Shown one piece after another: positions 16,712-26,036 of a stretch of DNA of 64,000 bases (the stretch's first letter is position 1; every line of letters begins with the position of its first letter). A program made the position numbers and the translations under genes. Where the stretch lies: NCBI RefSeq assembly GCF_001425205.1, contig NZ_LMDW01000006.1, positions 27,668 to 91,667 of the forward strand, read 5' to 3'. This DNA is from Variovorax sp. Root411 (lineage in GTDB: Bacteria; Pseudomonadota; Gammaproteobacteria; Burkholderiales; Burkholderiaceae_C). The notes beneath the pieces are model-generated. The model was not told the DNA's origin. It saw nothing but the letters and a program-made list of their open reading frames with translations, and ran no database searches.

Positions 16712-17986
16712 ATGAGCGAAAAACTCTCCTTCGTCAATCCGACCGCCGACAGCCCGTGGGGCACGTATCTTTCGCAGGTCGACCGCGTCGTGCCGTACCT
16801 CGGCCCGCTGGCCCGCTGGGTCGAAACCCTGAAGCGCCCCAAGCGCGCGCTGATCGTCGACGTGCCGATCGAGATGGACGACGGCACCATCGCCCACTTC
16901 GAGGGCTACCGCGTGCAGCACAACATGAGCCGCGGCCCGGGCAAGGGCGGCGTGCGCTTCCACCCCGACGTCACGCTGGAAGAAGTGATGGCGCTGTCGG
17001 CCTGGATGACCATCAAGACCGCGGCCGTCAACCTGCCTTACGGCGGCGCCAAGGGCGGCATCCGCGTCGATCCGAAGAAGCTCTCGCTGCAGGAGCTGGA
17101 GAAGGTCACGCGCCGCTACACCAGCGAGATCGGCATCATCATCGGCCCGCACACCGACATTCCCGCGCCCGACGTGAACACCAACGCGCAGATCATGGCG
17201 TGGATGATGGACACCTACTCGATGAACGTCGGCGGCACCGCCACCGGCGTGGTCACCGGCAAGCCGCTGCACCTGGGCGGCTCGCTGGGCCGCGTGAAGG
17301 CCACCGGCCGCGGCGTGTTCGTCACCGGCCGTGAAGCCGCTCGCCGACTGGGCATGGACCTGCGCGGCGCGCGCATCGCGGTGCAGGGCTTCGGCAACGT
17401 GGGCTCGGTCGCGGCGGAACTGTTCGCCGAAGCGGGCGCCAAGATCGTCGCGGTGCAGGACCACACCGGCACCATCGTCAACAGCAACGGCCTCGACCTT
17501 GCGAAGCTGGTGCCCATCTCGCGCACCGACGGCGTGGTCGGCTTCAAGGCCGGCGGCGACATCGTGCCGAACGAGGACTTCTGGAACACGCCCTGCGACA
17601 TCCTCATTCCGGCCGCGCTCGAAGGCCAGCTCACGGCCGAACGCGCACAGAAGACCACCGCCAAGCTGGTGCTCGAAGGCGCCAACGGCCCCACGGTGCC
17701 GATTGCCGACGACATCCTCGCCGAGCGCGGCGTGCTGGTGGTGCCCGACGTGATCTGCAATGCCGGCGGCGTGACGGTGAGCTACTTCGAATGGGTGCAG
17801 GACTTCTCTTCGTTCTTCTGGGACGAAGACGAGATCAACGTGCGCCTGGACCGCATCATGATGAATGCGCTGAACCATATCTGGGACACGTCGGACAAGC
17901 ACAAGATCACGCTGCGCACGGCGACGTACGCAGTGGCTTGCGAGCGCATCCTGATGGCTCGCCAAGAGCGCGGCCTGTATCCCTGA
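16712..17986 (+). CDS. gdhA: Glutamate dehydrogenase (ELFV family)
   Basis: A 424-residue enzyme. The ELFV active-site motif [13 protein letters not shown] carries the catalytic Lys at residue 114; [15 protein letters not shown] and the Rossmann motif [15 protein letters not shown] follow. It interconverts glutamate and 2-oxoglutarate plus ammonia in the cytoplasm. Length fits the hexameric NAD-type class. It is preceded by AAGGGA and a candidate promoter, with a divergent Lrp-type regulator that probably couples it to amino-acid supply. Confidence 0.93.
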   Translation: MSEKLSFVNPTADSPWGTYLSQVDRVVPYLGPLARWVETLKRPKRALIVDVPIEMDDGTIAHFEGYRVQHNMSRGPGKGGVRFHPDVTLEEVMALSAWMTIKTAAVNLPYGGAKGGIRVDPKKLSLQELEKVTRRYTSEIGIIIGPHTDIPAPDVNTNAQIMAWMMDTYSMNVGGTATGVVTGKPLHLGGSLGRVKATGRGVFVTGREAARRLGMDLRGARIAVQGFGNVGSVAAELFAEAGAKIVAVQDHTGTIVNSNGLDLAKLVPISRTDGVVGFKAGGDIVPNEDFWNTPCDILIPAALEGQLTAERAQKTTAKLVLEGANGPTVPIADDILAERGVLVVPDVICNAGGVTVSYFEWVQDFSSFFWDEDEINVRLDRIMMNALNHIWDTSDKHKITLRTATYAVACERILMARQERGLYP

Positions 17987-18019
17987 TTCTCTGACGCAAG
18001 AGGACGGTACGCTCGGGGG

Positions 18020-18673
18020 ATGACCACCATCCCCGCACCGCAGCTACCTTCCCTCGACGCGGACAGCGCCGCCCGCCTGCGAGCCCTGATGGCCAGCGGG
18101 CGGCGCAAGCTGCTGGGCCTCGTCGGCGCGCCGGGCGCGGGCAAGTCGACGCTCGCGGCAGCGCTGCTCCGGTCGGTGGGCGCCGGCCGCGCCCAGGTCG
18201 TTCCCATGGACGGCTTCCACCTCGCCAACGTCGAGTTGCAACGGCTCGGCCGCGCTGCCCGCAAGGGCGCCCCCGATACCTTCGACAGCGCCGGCTACGT
18301 CGCACTGCTGCAGCGCTTGCGGGAGCAGCGGCCCGACGGCGACATCGTCTACGCGCCCGAGTTTCGCCGCGAGATCGAAGAGCCGATCGCCAGCGCCATT
18401 GCCGTGCTGCCGTCGACGCAACTTGTCATCACCGAAGGCAACTACCTGCTGCACGACGCCGGACCGTGGGCCGCCGCGGCGGCGATGCTCGACGAGGTCT
18501 GGTACGTGGACATCGACGACGCGGTGCGCGAAGAGCGCCTGGTGCGCCGCCACCAGCAGTTCGGCCGCAGCGCCGAGGAAGCGCGCGCCTGGGTGGCGAG
18601 CACCGACGCACCCAATGCGCGGCTGATCGCGGCGACGCGGATGCGCGCGCACCACGTGCTGCCCTGGTCCTGA
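18020..18673 (+). CDS. P-loop nucleoside/sugar kinase-like protein (FrcK/CoaA-like group)
   Basis: A 217-residue P-loop kinase. Walker A GAPGAGKST at residues 36-44, then VVPMDGFHLAN, which is shared with the uridine-kinase / pantothenate-kinase-like fructose transport kinase group; VITEGNYLL is a Walker-B-like strand, and EERLVRRHQQFGRSAEEA is the lid. The substrate is unknown: these proteins are annotated as nucleoside kinase or as the kinase of sugar ABC transporters, and no such transporter is nearby. 33 nt downstream of gdhA. Confidence 0.75.
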   Translation: MTTIPAPQLPSLDADSAARLRALMASGRRKLLGLVGAPGAGKSTLAAALLRSVGAGRAQVVPMDGFHLANVELQRLGRAARKGAPDTFDSAGYVALLQRLREQRPDGDIVYAPEFRREIEEPIASAIAVLPSTQLVITEGNYLLHDAGPWAAAAAMLDEVWYVDIDDAVREERLVRRHQQFGRSAEEARAWVASTDAPNARLIAATRMRAHHVLPWS

Positions 18674-18755
18674 AATTCCCGCGTGGCAGGGAACGCAGGC
18701 GCGGCGGCGCGCTCGAAGCCATGCCGGCGAGCCGCCGGTTAGCATTCGCCGCTCC

Positions 18756-19430
18756 ATGCCGTCCACGCACCCCACCCACTTGTCTTTTGCCCGCGCCCCG
18801 GTCCTCGTGCTGGGCCTGCTGTCCGCCTTCGTGCTCGCCGGCTGCGGCAGCACTTCGCGCCGGGTGTCGTACGAGCCCGAAGCGTTCGGCTCGACCACCA
18901 CCCACACCCGCGACTACGAGGCCACCGAGGCCCAGACCTGCGAAGCCGCGCGGCGCGCGCTGCTGAGCCAGGGCTACATGATCACGGCCGCCAACACCGA
19001 CCTCGTGACCGGGCGCAAGAGCTTCCAGCCCGCGGCCGAGGTACACGTCGAGGTCGAGTTCCGCGTGGTCTGCGCGCGCGAGAACACGAGGGGCGGCAAG
19101 GCCAGCAAGAGCACCGTGGCCTTCGCGACCGCGCTGCAGGACCGCTACGGCATCAAGAAGGTGAACAACTCCGCCAGCCTCGGCGTGGGCGCGATCGGCT
19201 CGCTCTCGCTGCCGTTCTCGAGCAGCGACGACGCGATGGTGAAGGTCGCGAGCGAGACGCTGACCGACGAGCGCTTCTACGACCGCTTCTTCGCGCTGCT
19301 CGACCGTTTCCTCGACGGTCCGGAAGGCGAGGAAGAAGCTGGGGCACCCGCGGAAACGCCGGTCGCCTCCCCGCCCGCCGCCGTGCCCGCCGTCACCTAC
19401 CCGGTGAGTTCGTCGCCCAACCGGGGCTGA
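18756..19430 (+). CDS. DUF2242 lipoprotein
   Basis: A 224-residue lipoprotein with lipobox VLAGC (Cys at about 30). The body TCEAARRALLSQGYMITAAN, TGRKSFQPAAEVHVEVEFRV and the segment following it fit the DUF2242 family found in Burkholderiales. The C-terminus is Glu/Ala/Pro-rich. Expected at the periplasmic face of the outer membrane. No function is known to me. Confidence 0.75.
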   Translation: MPSTHPTHLSFARAPVLVLGLLSAFVLAGCGSTSRRVSYEPEAFGSTTTHTRDYEATEAQTCEAARRALLSQGYMITAANTDLVTGRKSFQPAAEVHVEVEFRVVCARENTRGGKASKSTVAFATALQDRYGIKKVNNSASLGVGAIGSLSLPFSSSDDAMVKVASETLTDERFYDRFFALLDRFLDGPEGEEEAGAPAETPVASPPAAVPAVTYPVSSSPNRG

Positions 19431-19473
19431 CGCCGGGACGCCGAAATACCAAGATGCGTCTTACAATTCGGGC

Positions 19474-19944
19474 ATGGCTTCCACTATTCCGGATCCGGCG
19501 CAATGCGCCTCGCGCCTGCGCACCTCGGTGTCGCTGCTGTCGCGCCAGTTGCGCAGCGGCAGCGCCACGCCCGACGGCCCGAGCGTGGCCAAGCTCAGCG
19601 TGCTCGGCCAGCTGCATCGGCACGGGCCGTGCACGCCCACTGCGTTGGCGGGGCTCGAACGCGTCAAGCTTCAATCGCTGACCCGGCTGTTGGCCGAGCT
19701 GGAGGCCGAAGGCTGGATCGGCCGCACGCCGCACCCGAGCGACGGACGCCAATGGCTGCTGTCGCTCACGGCCGAGGGCGTGCGCCGTCTCAAGGCGCTC
19801 ATGCGCAGGCGAGAGGCGGCGCTGGCCGAGGCAATCGGCGCCACGCTGGATGCCGGCCAGCGCGCCTTGCTGCTGCAGGCCTGCGGGCTCATCGATGGCA
19901 TCGCCGCCGCGCTGGACAGCGATTCAGCGGCTGCCAAGTCATGA
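19474..19944 (+). CDS. MarR-family transcriptional regulator
   Basis: A 156-residue winged-helix regulator: LSVLGQLHRHGPCTPTALAG, LARLLAELEAEGWI-like recognition region (TRLLAELEAEGWIGRTPHPS) and the wing SDGRQWLLSLTAEG. It probably represses the overlapping FUSC-family gene in response to an aromatic acid. TACAAT (19462-19467) stands 6 nt before ATG and there is no ribosome site, suggesting a leaderless mRNA. Its stop overlaps the next start (ATGA). Confidence 0.87.
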   Translation: MASTIPDPAQCASRLRTSVSLLSRQLRSGSATPDGPSVAKLSVLGQLHRHGPCTPTALAGLERVKLQSLTRLLAELEAEGWIGRTPHPSDGRQWLLSLTAEGVRRLKALMRRREAALAEAIGATLDAGQRALLLQACGLIDGIAAALDSDSAAAKS

Positions 19945-20966
19945 TCGGCGCCCCGGCTCTCCAACGCCTGACGGATCCCTGGCGCCACGGCCGCTGGCGC
20001 CCCGGCGTGCAGCTGGCGGCAGCAGTGGCCATCGCCTGGGGCGTGGCCGTCGTCCTGCATCTGCCCGAAAGTTTCTGGGCGGTGATGAGCGTGCTGATCG
20101 TCATGCGCCCGAGCGCCGGGTCCACGCTCGATGCCGGATGGAACCGGGTGCGCGGCACGGCAGCCGGCGCACTGTGCGGCCTGGCCGGCGTCTGGCTGCA
20201 GCACCACGGCGCCCCGGCGCTCGCGACCACGCTGGCCGTTGTCATGCTGCTGTCCTTTGCCAGCGCGGCCGCGCCGGGCCTGCGCAGTGCGCCGGTGGCC
20301 GCGTTGCTCATCCTGGCGGCGGGCGGCATTCCCGGCCATTCGGCGTTGCAGGTGGCGCTGCTGCGCATGGTGCAGATCGGCATTGGCGTCGGAGTGGCGC
20401 TGGCTGTCTCGACGCTCATGTCCGAGTACCACGCGGGCGCGCGGTTCGACGAGGGCTGCGCCGCATTGCTGCACGGCATCGCGAAGCGCATGGCGGCCGC
20501 ACGGCGGCCCGCCGATGCCGAGGCGGAGAGCATTCAGGCGGGCACGCGCGCCGCGCTTGTCCGCCTGGCCGTGCTGGCCGGCAGCGCGGACCTGGAGGCG
20601 CGGTGGTGGCGCCGCGGCGCTGGGGGGAGCACGGCGCGAGGCGCTTACCGCGACAAGGCCCGGTTGGCGGCGCGCATCTTCCAGGACGCCGTGGTGTTCG
20701 ACCGCGTGTTCCGGCAAGCGCAGGACACGCAGGCCGACGCCACGTGGCGAGAAGCCGCACGGGCTGCCGGGACCGCCATCGCCGGCATGGCCGATGCGCT
20801 CGCGGGAAGGAGCGCGCCGCCGGACCTGGGCGGGCTCGACCGCTGCGCGCAGGCGTCGCGCGACGTGCCGTCGAATGCGCTCCTGGCCGCACCGCTGAGC
20901 CTGCTCTTCGACGACTTGCGCCGCCTGCAGCACGTGCTCGGCGCACGCTCGCCGTCATCCACCTAA
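19941..20966 (+). CDS. FUSC-family (aromatic acid/fusaric acid efflux-type) inner-membrane protein
   Basis: A 341-residue protein with five or six hydrophobic segments in the first 160 residues (VQLAAAVAIAWGVAVVLHL, FWAVMSVLIVMRPSAGSTLD, ATTLAVVMLLSFASAAAPGL, VQIGIGVGVALAVSTLMS), then a soluble helical half. FWAVMSVLIVMRPSAGSTLD is the FUSC signature with the R.G.T pattern. It is about half the length of full AaeB-type pumps. Starts inside the marR stop, so the two are co-translated. Probable role: efflux of a weak aromatic acid. Confidence 0.8.
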   Translation: MIGAPALQRLTDPWRHGRWRPGVQLAAAVAIAWGVAVVLHLPESFWAVMSVLIVMRPSAGSTLDAGWNRVRGTAAGALCGLAGVWLQHHGAPALATTLAVVMLLSFASAAAPGLRSAPVAALLILAAGGIPGHSALQVALLRMVQIGIGVGVALAVSTLMSEYHAGARFDEGCAALLHGIAKRMAAARRPADAEAESIQAGTRAALVRLAVLAGSADLEARWWRRGAGGSTARGAYRDKARLAARIFQDAVVFDRVFRQAQDTQADATWREAARAAGTAIAGMADALAGRSAPPDLGGLDRCAQASRDVPSNALLAAPLSLLFDDLRRLQHVLGARSPSST

Positions 20967-21010
20967 GTGACCCGAGCCCCGGAACCTTCCGAAAATCCGA
21001 TCGTTTGTCT

Positions 21011-21931
21011 TCAGCGCACCAGCGTCGACTTGCCGAACAGGCTCTCGATGAGTTCGACCGCCACCTCGGCCGTCTGGTTGCGCACGTCGAGCGCCGGGTT
21101 CAGTTCCACCACGTCGAGCGAGCCTAGCCGCCCGGTATCGGCGATCATTTCCATGCACAGCTGCATCTCGCGGTAGGTCGGCCCGCCGCGCACGCCGGTG
21201 CCCACGCCGGGCGCGTCGGCCGGGTCGAGGCAGTCGAGGTCGAAGCTCACGTGCAGGTGCGTGTCGTCGTCCACGTCCTGCAGCGCCTCGGTCATGGTGG
21301 TGCGCATGCCGTGCTCGTCGATGTGGCGCATGTCGAACACGTTCAGGCCCAGTGTGCGGATGGCTTCCTTCTCGTCGCTGTCGACGCTGCGGATGCCGAT
21401 GAAGCGGATGGCGTCGTGGTGCAGCGCCGCGCGCTCGCCGCTCCAGCCCGTGAGCACCGCGGGCCCGTGGCCCAGCAGGCACGACACCGGCATGCCGTGC
21501 AGGTTGCCGCTGGGGCTCGTGGTCTCGGTGTTGACGTCGGAGTGCGCGTCGAGCCACAGCACGCGCAGCTTCTTGCCGCGCTTGCGCGCATGCCATGCCA
21601 CCGCGCTGATGGAGCCGATGGCCAGGCAGTGGTCGCCGCCCATCATCAGCGGCACATGGCTGGCGCCCAGCGCGGTGTCGACGGCCGCGTACACCGAGCG
21701 GTTCCAGGCAATCACCTCGTCGAGATGGCGCAGCCCGTTGGCCGGCGGCGCCCACGGCGTGGCGGGGCCGGCAAGGTTGCCGCGGTCGACGACGACATAG
21801 CCCTGCCGCGCCAGCGCCTCCGGCAGGCCCGCCACGCGCAGCGCATCGGGGCCCATGCCGGCACCGCGCACGCTGGCGCCGATGTCGGTCGGCGCGCCGA
21901 TCAGTTCGAGGGTGACGTTGGCATTGCTCAT
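21011..21931 (-). CDS. rocF: Arginase
   Basis: A 306-residue ureohydrolase with all manganese-ligand motifs: MMGGDHCLAIGS, LWLDAHSDVNT and VSFDLDCLDPADAPGVGTGV. It hydrolyses arginine to ornithine and urea; LIGAPTDIGASVRGAGMGP is typical of arginase rather than agmatinase. The ATG at 21931 is one nucleotide after the stop of the upstream peptidase gene, whose last codons (CTG AGG AGT TGA) supply GAGGAG as ribosome site, so expression is tightly coupled. Confidence 0.93.
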   Translation of the reverse strand: MSNANVTLELIGAPTDIGASVRGAGMGPDALRVAGLPEALARQGYVVVDRGNLAGPATPWAPPANGLRHLDEVIAWNRSVYAAVDTALGASHVPLMMGGDHCLAIGSISAVAWHARKRGKKLRVLWLDAHSDVNTETTSPSGNLHGMPVSCLLGHGPAVLTGWSGERAALHHDAIRFIGIRSVDSDEKEAIRTLGLNVFDMRHIDEHGMRTTMTEALQDVDDDTHLHVSFDLDCLDPADAPGVGTGVRGGPTYREMQLCMEMIADTGRLGSLDVVELNPALDVRNQTAEVAVELIESLFGKSTLVR

Positions 21932-21932
21932 T

Positions 21933-23990
21933 TCAACTCCTCAGGTGGTGCCACAGGTACGCGTAGCCCAGCGCGTCCATGAAGGCGGACTCCTTGTTGT
22001 CCGCGGCTGCGCTGTGGCCGCCTTCCATGTTCTCGTAGAAGCTGCTGGCGTACCCCAGCGCGGACAGCTTCGCGTGCATCTTGCGCGCATGCACCGGGCC
22101 CACGCGATCGTCGCGCGTGGAGGTGGTGAACAGCGCGGGCGGATAGGCCTGGCCCGGCTTCGCGTTCTCGTAGGGCGAGAAGGTGCGGATGAATTCCCAC
22201 TCTTCGGGCTGGTCGGGATCGCCGTATTCCGCGATCCAGGATGCGCCCGCCGACAGGTGCGTGTAGCGCCGCATGTCGAGCAGCGCCACTTCGCTCACGA
22301 TGGCGCCGTAGAGCTGCGGGTACAGCGTGAGCATGTTGCCCATCAGCAGGCCGCCGTTGCTGCCGCCCATCGCGCCGAGGTGCGCGGGCGAGGTGATCCC
22401 GCGCGCGAAAAGGTCTTGCGACACGGCCGCGAAGTCTTCGCAGGCGCGCAGCCGGTTTTCCTGCAGCGCGGCCTGGTGCCAGCGCGGGCCGTACTCGCCG
22501 CCACCGCGGATGTTGGCGATGACGTACACGCCGCCCTTGTCGAGCCACGCGCGGCCGATGCTGCCGCTGTAGCTCGGCTGCAATGAAATCTCGAAGCCGC
22601 CGTAGGCGTACTGCAGCGTGGGATTCCGGCCGTTGGCCTGCAGGTCTTTGGCGGCGATCTCGAAGTAGGGCACGCGCGTGCCGTCCTTCGAGGTCGCGAA
22701 ATGCTGGCTCACGCGATGGCGCGAGGCGTCGAAGAAGGCCGGGCTGTCCTTCAGCACCTGGGGCTCGCCCTGGCCGACCGTGCCGATGTAGAGCGTGGTC
22801 GGTTGCAGGAAGCCGCTCACGGTGAGGAAGTAGTCGTCGTTCTCGTCCTCGTCGATGCCGCCCGCCGCGATGGTCGAGAGCGCGGGCGCGCCGCCGAGGC
22901 TCTCGCGCTTCCAGGCGCCGGTGCCGTTCGATGGGGGCGTGAGCACCTCGAGGCGGTTCACCACGTCGTGCATCACGTTGACGATCAGGTGATGGCGCGT
23001 CCACGAGTGGCTGTCGAGCGCGGTGGTGTCGTCGGGCTCGAACAGCACCGTGAGCTCGCGCCGGCCCGCCATGTAGTCGTCGAACTTCGCAGCCAGCAGC
23101 GAGCCCGACTTGTAGGTGGTGCCGCCCACGGTCCAGTCGGTGCGCGGCTCGATCAGCATCCACTCGCGCGTGATCTCGGCCAGCGAGTCGTCGGGCACAT
23201 CGATCTTGGCGAGGGTGCCGTCGGCGCCGCGCAGCCAGGTCTCGCTTTCGTAGAAGTCGATCTGGCGCGAGACGAAGTCGCGCTCGAAGCCGGGCGTGTT
23301 GTCGCGGTAGGCGCTGATGGACATGTCCTCGTGCAGGCCTTCGTACACCGTGGCCGCGCTCGCGAGCGGCGTGCCGCGCCGCCACTCCTTCACGATGCGC
23401 GGATAGCTGGAGCTGGTCATCGAGCCGGGGCCGAAGTCGGTGGCCACGTAGAGCTGGTCGATGCCCTTCCAGCCCACGTGGTTCTTGGCCTCGGGCAGCG
23501 AGAAGCCGCCTTCGACGAACTGCTTCGATTCGAGGTCGAACTCGCGCACCACGTCGGCATCGGCGCCGCCGCGCGACAGCGAGACCAGGCAGCGCTTGTA
23601 GTCGGGCTCCAGGCAGTCGGCGCCGTGCCAGACCCAGTTCTCCTTGTCGGCCGCGGCCAGCGCGTCGAGGTCGAGCACGCTCTCCCACGCGGGCTGCGGC
23701 TTGCGGTACTCGTCCAGCGTGGTGCGGCGCCACAGGCCCTTGGGGTGCTCCTTGTCGCGCCAGAAGTTGTAGAAGAAGGGACCGATCTTGCGCACCATCG
23801 GAATGCGGTCGTCCGAGTCGAGCACCTCGAGGATGCCCTGCTGGAGCGCCTCGAACGCCGGCGACTGCGCATAGGCCTGCACGGTGAGTGCGTTCTGTTC
23901 GCGGGCCCAGGCGAGCTGCTTCTCGCCGTCGATGTCTTCGAGCCAGAGCTGCTCGTCTTGCGGATGCTGCGGGGGGAGGCTGGATGTCAT
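21933..23990 (-). CDS. S9 prolyl-oligopeptidase-family serine peptidase
   Basis: A 685-residue cytoplasmic peptidase (no signal peptide). N-terminal beta-propeller, then alpha/beta-hydrolase domain with nucleophile GAMGGSNGGLLMGN (Ser544), Asp in TSTRDDRVGPVHA and His in MEGGHSAAADN. N-terminal WLEDIDGEKQLAWAREQN is typical of the prolyl oligopeptidase group. It cleaves short peptides. Translationally coupled to arginase, suggesting a peptide to arginine to ornithine route, though that link is inference. Confidence 0.9.
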   Translation of the reverse strand: MTSSLPPQHPQDEQLWLEDIDGEKQLAWAREQNALTVQAYAQSPAFEALQQGILEVLDSDDRIPMVRKIGPFFYNFWRDKEHPKGLWRRTTLDEYRKPQPAWESVLDLDALAAADKENWVWHGADCLEPDYKRCLVSLSRGGADADVVREFDLESKQFVEGGFSLPEAKNHVGWKGIDQLYVATDFGPGSMTSSSYPRIVKEWRRGTPLASAATVYEGLHEDMSISAYRDNTPGFERDFVSRQIDFYESETWLRGADGTLAKIDVPDDSLAEITREWMLIEPRTDWTVGGTTYKSGSLLAAKFDDYMAGRRELTVLFEPDDTTALDSHSWTRHHLIVNVMHDVVNRLEVLTPPSNGTGAWKRESLGGAPALSTIAAGGIDEDENDDYFLTVSGFLQPTTLYIGTVGQGEPQVLKDSPAFFDASRHRVSQHFATSKDGTRVPYFEIAAKDLQANGRNPTLQYAYGGFEISLQPSYSGSIGRAWLDKGGVYVIANIRGGGEYGPRWHQAALQENRLRACEDFAAVSQDLFARGITSPAHLGAMGGSNGGLLMGNMLTLYPQLYGAIVSEVALLDMRRYTHLSAGASWIAEYGDPDQPEEWEFIRTFSPYENAKPGQAYPPALFTTSTRDDRVGPVHARKMHAKLSALGYASSFYENMEGGHSAAADNKESAFMDALGYAYLWHHLRS

Positions 23991-24202
23991 GGCCTCAGTG
24001 TACGGAGCCCGTGTGAAAGAGGGCCTTGTGAGCAGTTGCCGCGTGCCCGCCGGGCGCCCGACACTTTTTCGCTACTTCGGGCAAACCCCTGTCGCCCCGG
24101 TGCCTTGCCCCCGGTGGAAACACTGAAGAACGCGGGGCCCACGAACGCAATGCCCGCGCTATCCTGCCGGACGGCGCACGCCCCACCTAGGAGACACAAC
24201 AC

Positions 24203-25876
24203 ATGAAACACCTGAGCGGTCTTGATGCCACCTTCCTGCACATGGAAACGCCGGAAATGCCGATGCACGTGGGCTCCCTGAACGTGCTCGACCTGCCCAA
24301 GGGCTACAAGGGCGACTTCTACGAAGACGCCAAGAGCTTCATGGCCAGCCGCATCCACCTGGCCGACGTGTTCACGCGCAAGCTCGCGCTGATGCCCTTC
24401 GACATGAGCAACCCGGTGTGGGTCGAGGACGACGACATCGACCTCGACTACCACGTGCGCCACATCACGCTGCCCAAGCCCGGCACCAACCGCCAACTGC
24501 AGCAGTACGTGGCGCGGCTGCATTCCGCGCTCATTGACCGCAGCCGGCCGATGTGGGAGTTCTACATCATCGACGGCCTCAAGAGCGGGCAGGTGGCGCT
24601 CTACACCAAGGTGCACCATGCGGGCATCGACGGGCAGGCCGGCGTGGAAGTGGGCAAGGCCATCTTCGACCTCGAGGCCACCGGCCGCGTGGTGAAGCCG
24701 CCGCGTTCGCGCCCGCGCGGCAGCGGCTACCAGCTGGGCATGGCGGAGCTTGCGACCGCGGCGCTGCGCAACACCGCGCAGCAGTACGTGAAGCTCTTCA
24801 AGATGGCGCCGGCCATCGCGCGCGCCATCGGCGGGCTGGCCAAGCCCGACGAGAAGGCGGCCGAGAAGGACTCGGCCGCCGCGCCGAAGAAGTTCAATCT
24901 CTTCGCGCCGCGCACCTCGCTCAATGTGTCGATCACCAACCAGCGCACCTTCGCCGGGCGCACCATCTCGCTGGCCGAGACCAAGTACATCGCCAAGCAC
25001 TTCGGTGTGTCGCTCAACGACGTGGTCATGGCCACGGTGTCGGGCGCGCTGCGCCACTACCTGGCCGACAACAACGAGCTGCCGGCCAAGCCGCTGGTGG
25101 CCGGCGTGCCGGTCAGCCTGCGCGAGGCCGGCGACCAGACGGCCAACAACCAGGCCAGCATGATCCTCGTGAGCCTGGCCACCGACATCACCGATCCGGT
25201 GCAGCGGCTGAAGGCGATCAACGCATCGTCGACCTCGTCGAAGTCGACCATGAACCGCTTCAAGGCGGTGATCCTCGATGACTTCCCGACCTTCGCCGCG
25301 CCCTGGCTGATGTCGGGCCTCGCGTCGATGGTGGGGCGCTCGGGCATCGTCAACCTGCTGCCGCCGGCGGCCAACGTGGCCATCTCGAACGTGGCCGGCG
25401 CGCCGTTCCCGATGTACTTCGCGGGCGCGCTCGTCACCTGCTACTACCCGGTGTCGATCGCCGGCCACGGCACGGCGCTCAACGTCACGGTGCAGAGCTA
25501 CAACGGCCGCATGGACTACGGCCTGATCGCCTGCCGCCGCGCCGTGCCCGACATCACCGAGATCGGCGACTACCTGCTGGCCGAGCACAAGCTGCTGATG
25601 GAGCTGACGCAGAAGCATCCGGCGGCCGCCGGTGCGGCGCCCGCGCCGGTGCCGGCGAAGATGGCCGAAGACCCGTCGGACGAGGCCGCGCCCGCGCCCG
25701 TTGCCGCGAAGAAGAAGCCTGCCGCGCGCAAGAAGGCGCCGGTCAAGGCCGTGGCGAGGAAGGCTCCGGTGAAGGCTGCCGTGAAGAAGGCGCCCATCAA
25801 GGTCGCGCCCAAGCCACCGGCCCGCAAGGCCGCACCGGCCAAACGCTCCGGCACCCCCCGGGCCGCTGCGGCATGA
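24203..25876 (+). CDS. Wax ester synthase / diacylglycerol acyltransferase with Lys/Ala/Pro-rich tail
   Basis: A 557-residue WS/DGAT enzyme. It opens with LSGLDATFLHMETPEMPMHV; the catalytic motif HHAGIDG is at 138-144. FAGRTISLAETKYIAK, SLNDVVMATVSGALR and NVAGAPFPMYFAGA follow. It esterifies fatty acyl-CoA with alcohols or diacylglycerol at storage-lipid bodies. About 80 C-terminal residues beyond the usual end are built of AAKKKPAARKKAP-type repeats, like the histone-like tail of PhaF phasins. The two following genes carry the same kind of basic segment. AGGAGA precedes the ATG. Confidence 0.92.
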   Translation: MKHLSGLDATFLHMETPEMPMHVGSLNVLDLPKGYKGDFYEDAKSFMASRIHLADVFTRKLALMPFDMSNPVWVEDDDIDLDYHVRHITLPKPGTNRQLQQYVARLHSALIDRSRPMWEFYIIDGLKSGQVALYTKVHHAGIDGQAGVEVGKAIFDLEATGRVVKPPRSRPRGSGYQLGMAELATAALRNTAQQYVKLFKMAPAIARAIGGLAKPDEKAAEKDSAAAPKKFNLFAPRTSLNVSITNQRTFAGRTISLAETKYIAKHFGVSLNDVVMATVSGALRHYLADNNELPAKPLVAGVPVSLREAGDQTANNQASMILVSLATDITDPVQRLKAINASSTSSKSTMNRFKAVILDDFPTFAAPWLMSGLASMVGRSGIVNLLPPAANVAISNVAGAPFPMYFAGALVTCYYPVSIAGHGTALNVTVQSYNGRMDYGLIACRRAVPDITEIGDYLLAEHKLLMELTQKHPAAAGAAPAPVPAKMAEDPSDEAAPAPVAAKKKPAARKKAPVKAVARKAPVKAAVKKAPIKVAPKPPARKAAPAKRSGTPRAAAA

Positions 25877-26036
25877 TCGGCGCACGGGGCCCGGCCTGCA
25901 GAAAATTGGGGCAGTTGGACTAGTTTTCCGACCGTTCTAGTTTTTCAGGCCTAGGCCCCGCGGAAGAAGATAGGCCCATCGCGACAGACACATCCGTTTC
26001 CTTCGCGAGCCCATCAACTTCAAGGAAATCACCACC
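25877..26036 (+). promoter_or_regulatory. Leader of first phasin-like gene with ctagtttt direct repeat
   Basis: This AT-richer leader contains ctagtttt twice (25920-25927 and 25937-25944), 17 nt apart, i.e. on nearly the same helix face after 1.6 turns. AAGGAAATC before ATG 26037 is the ribosome site. No clear -35/-10 pair is visible. Confidence 0.35.

Noticed and set aside
24203..25876. C-terminal tail of the acyltransferase as a separate histone H1-like gene
   Set aside because: It is in frame and continuous with the enzyme, with no internal start or ribosome site.
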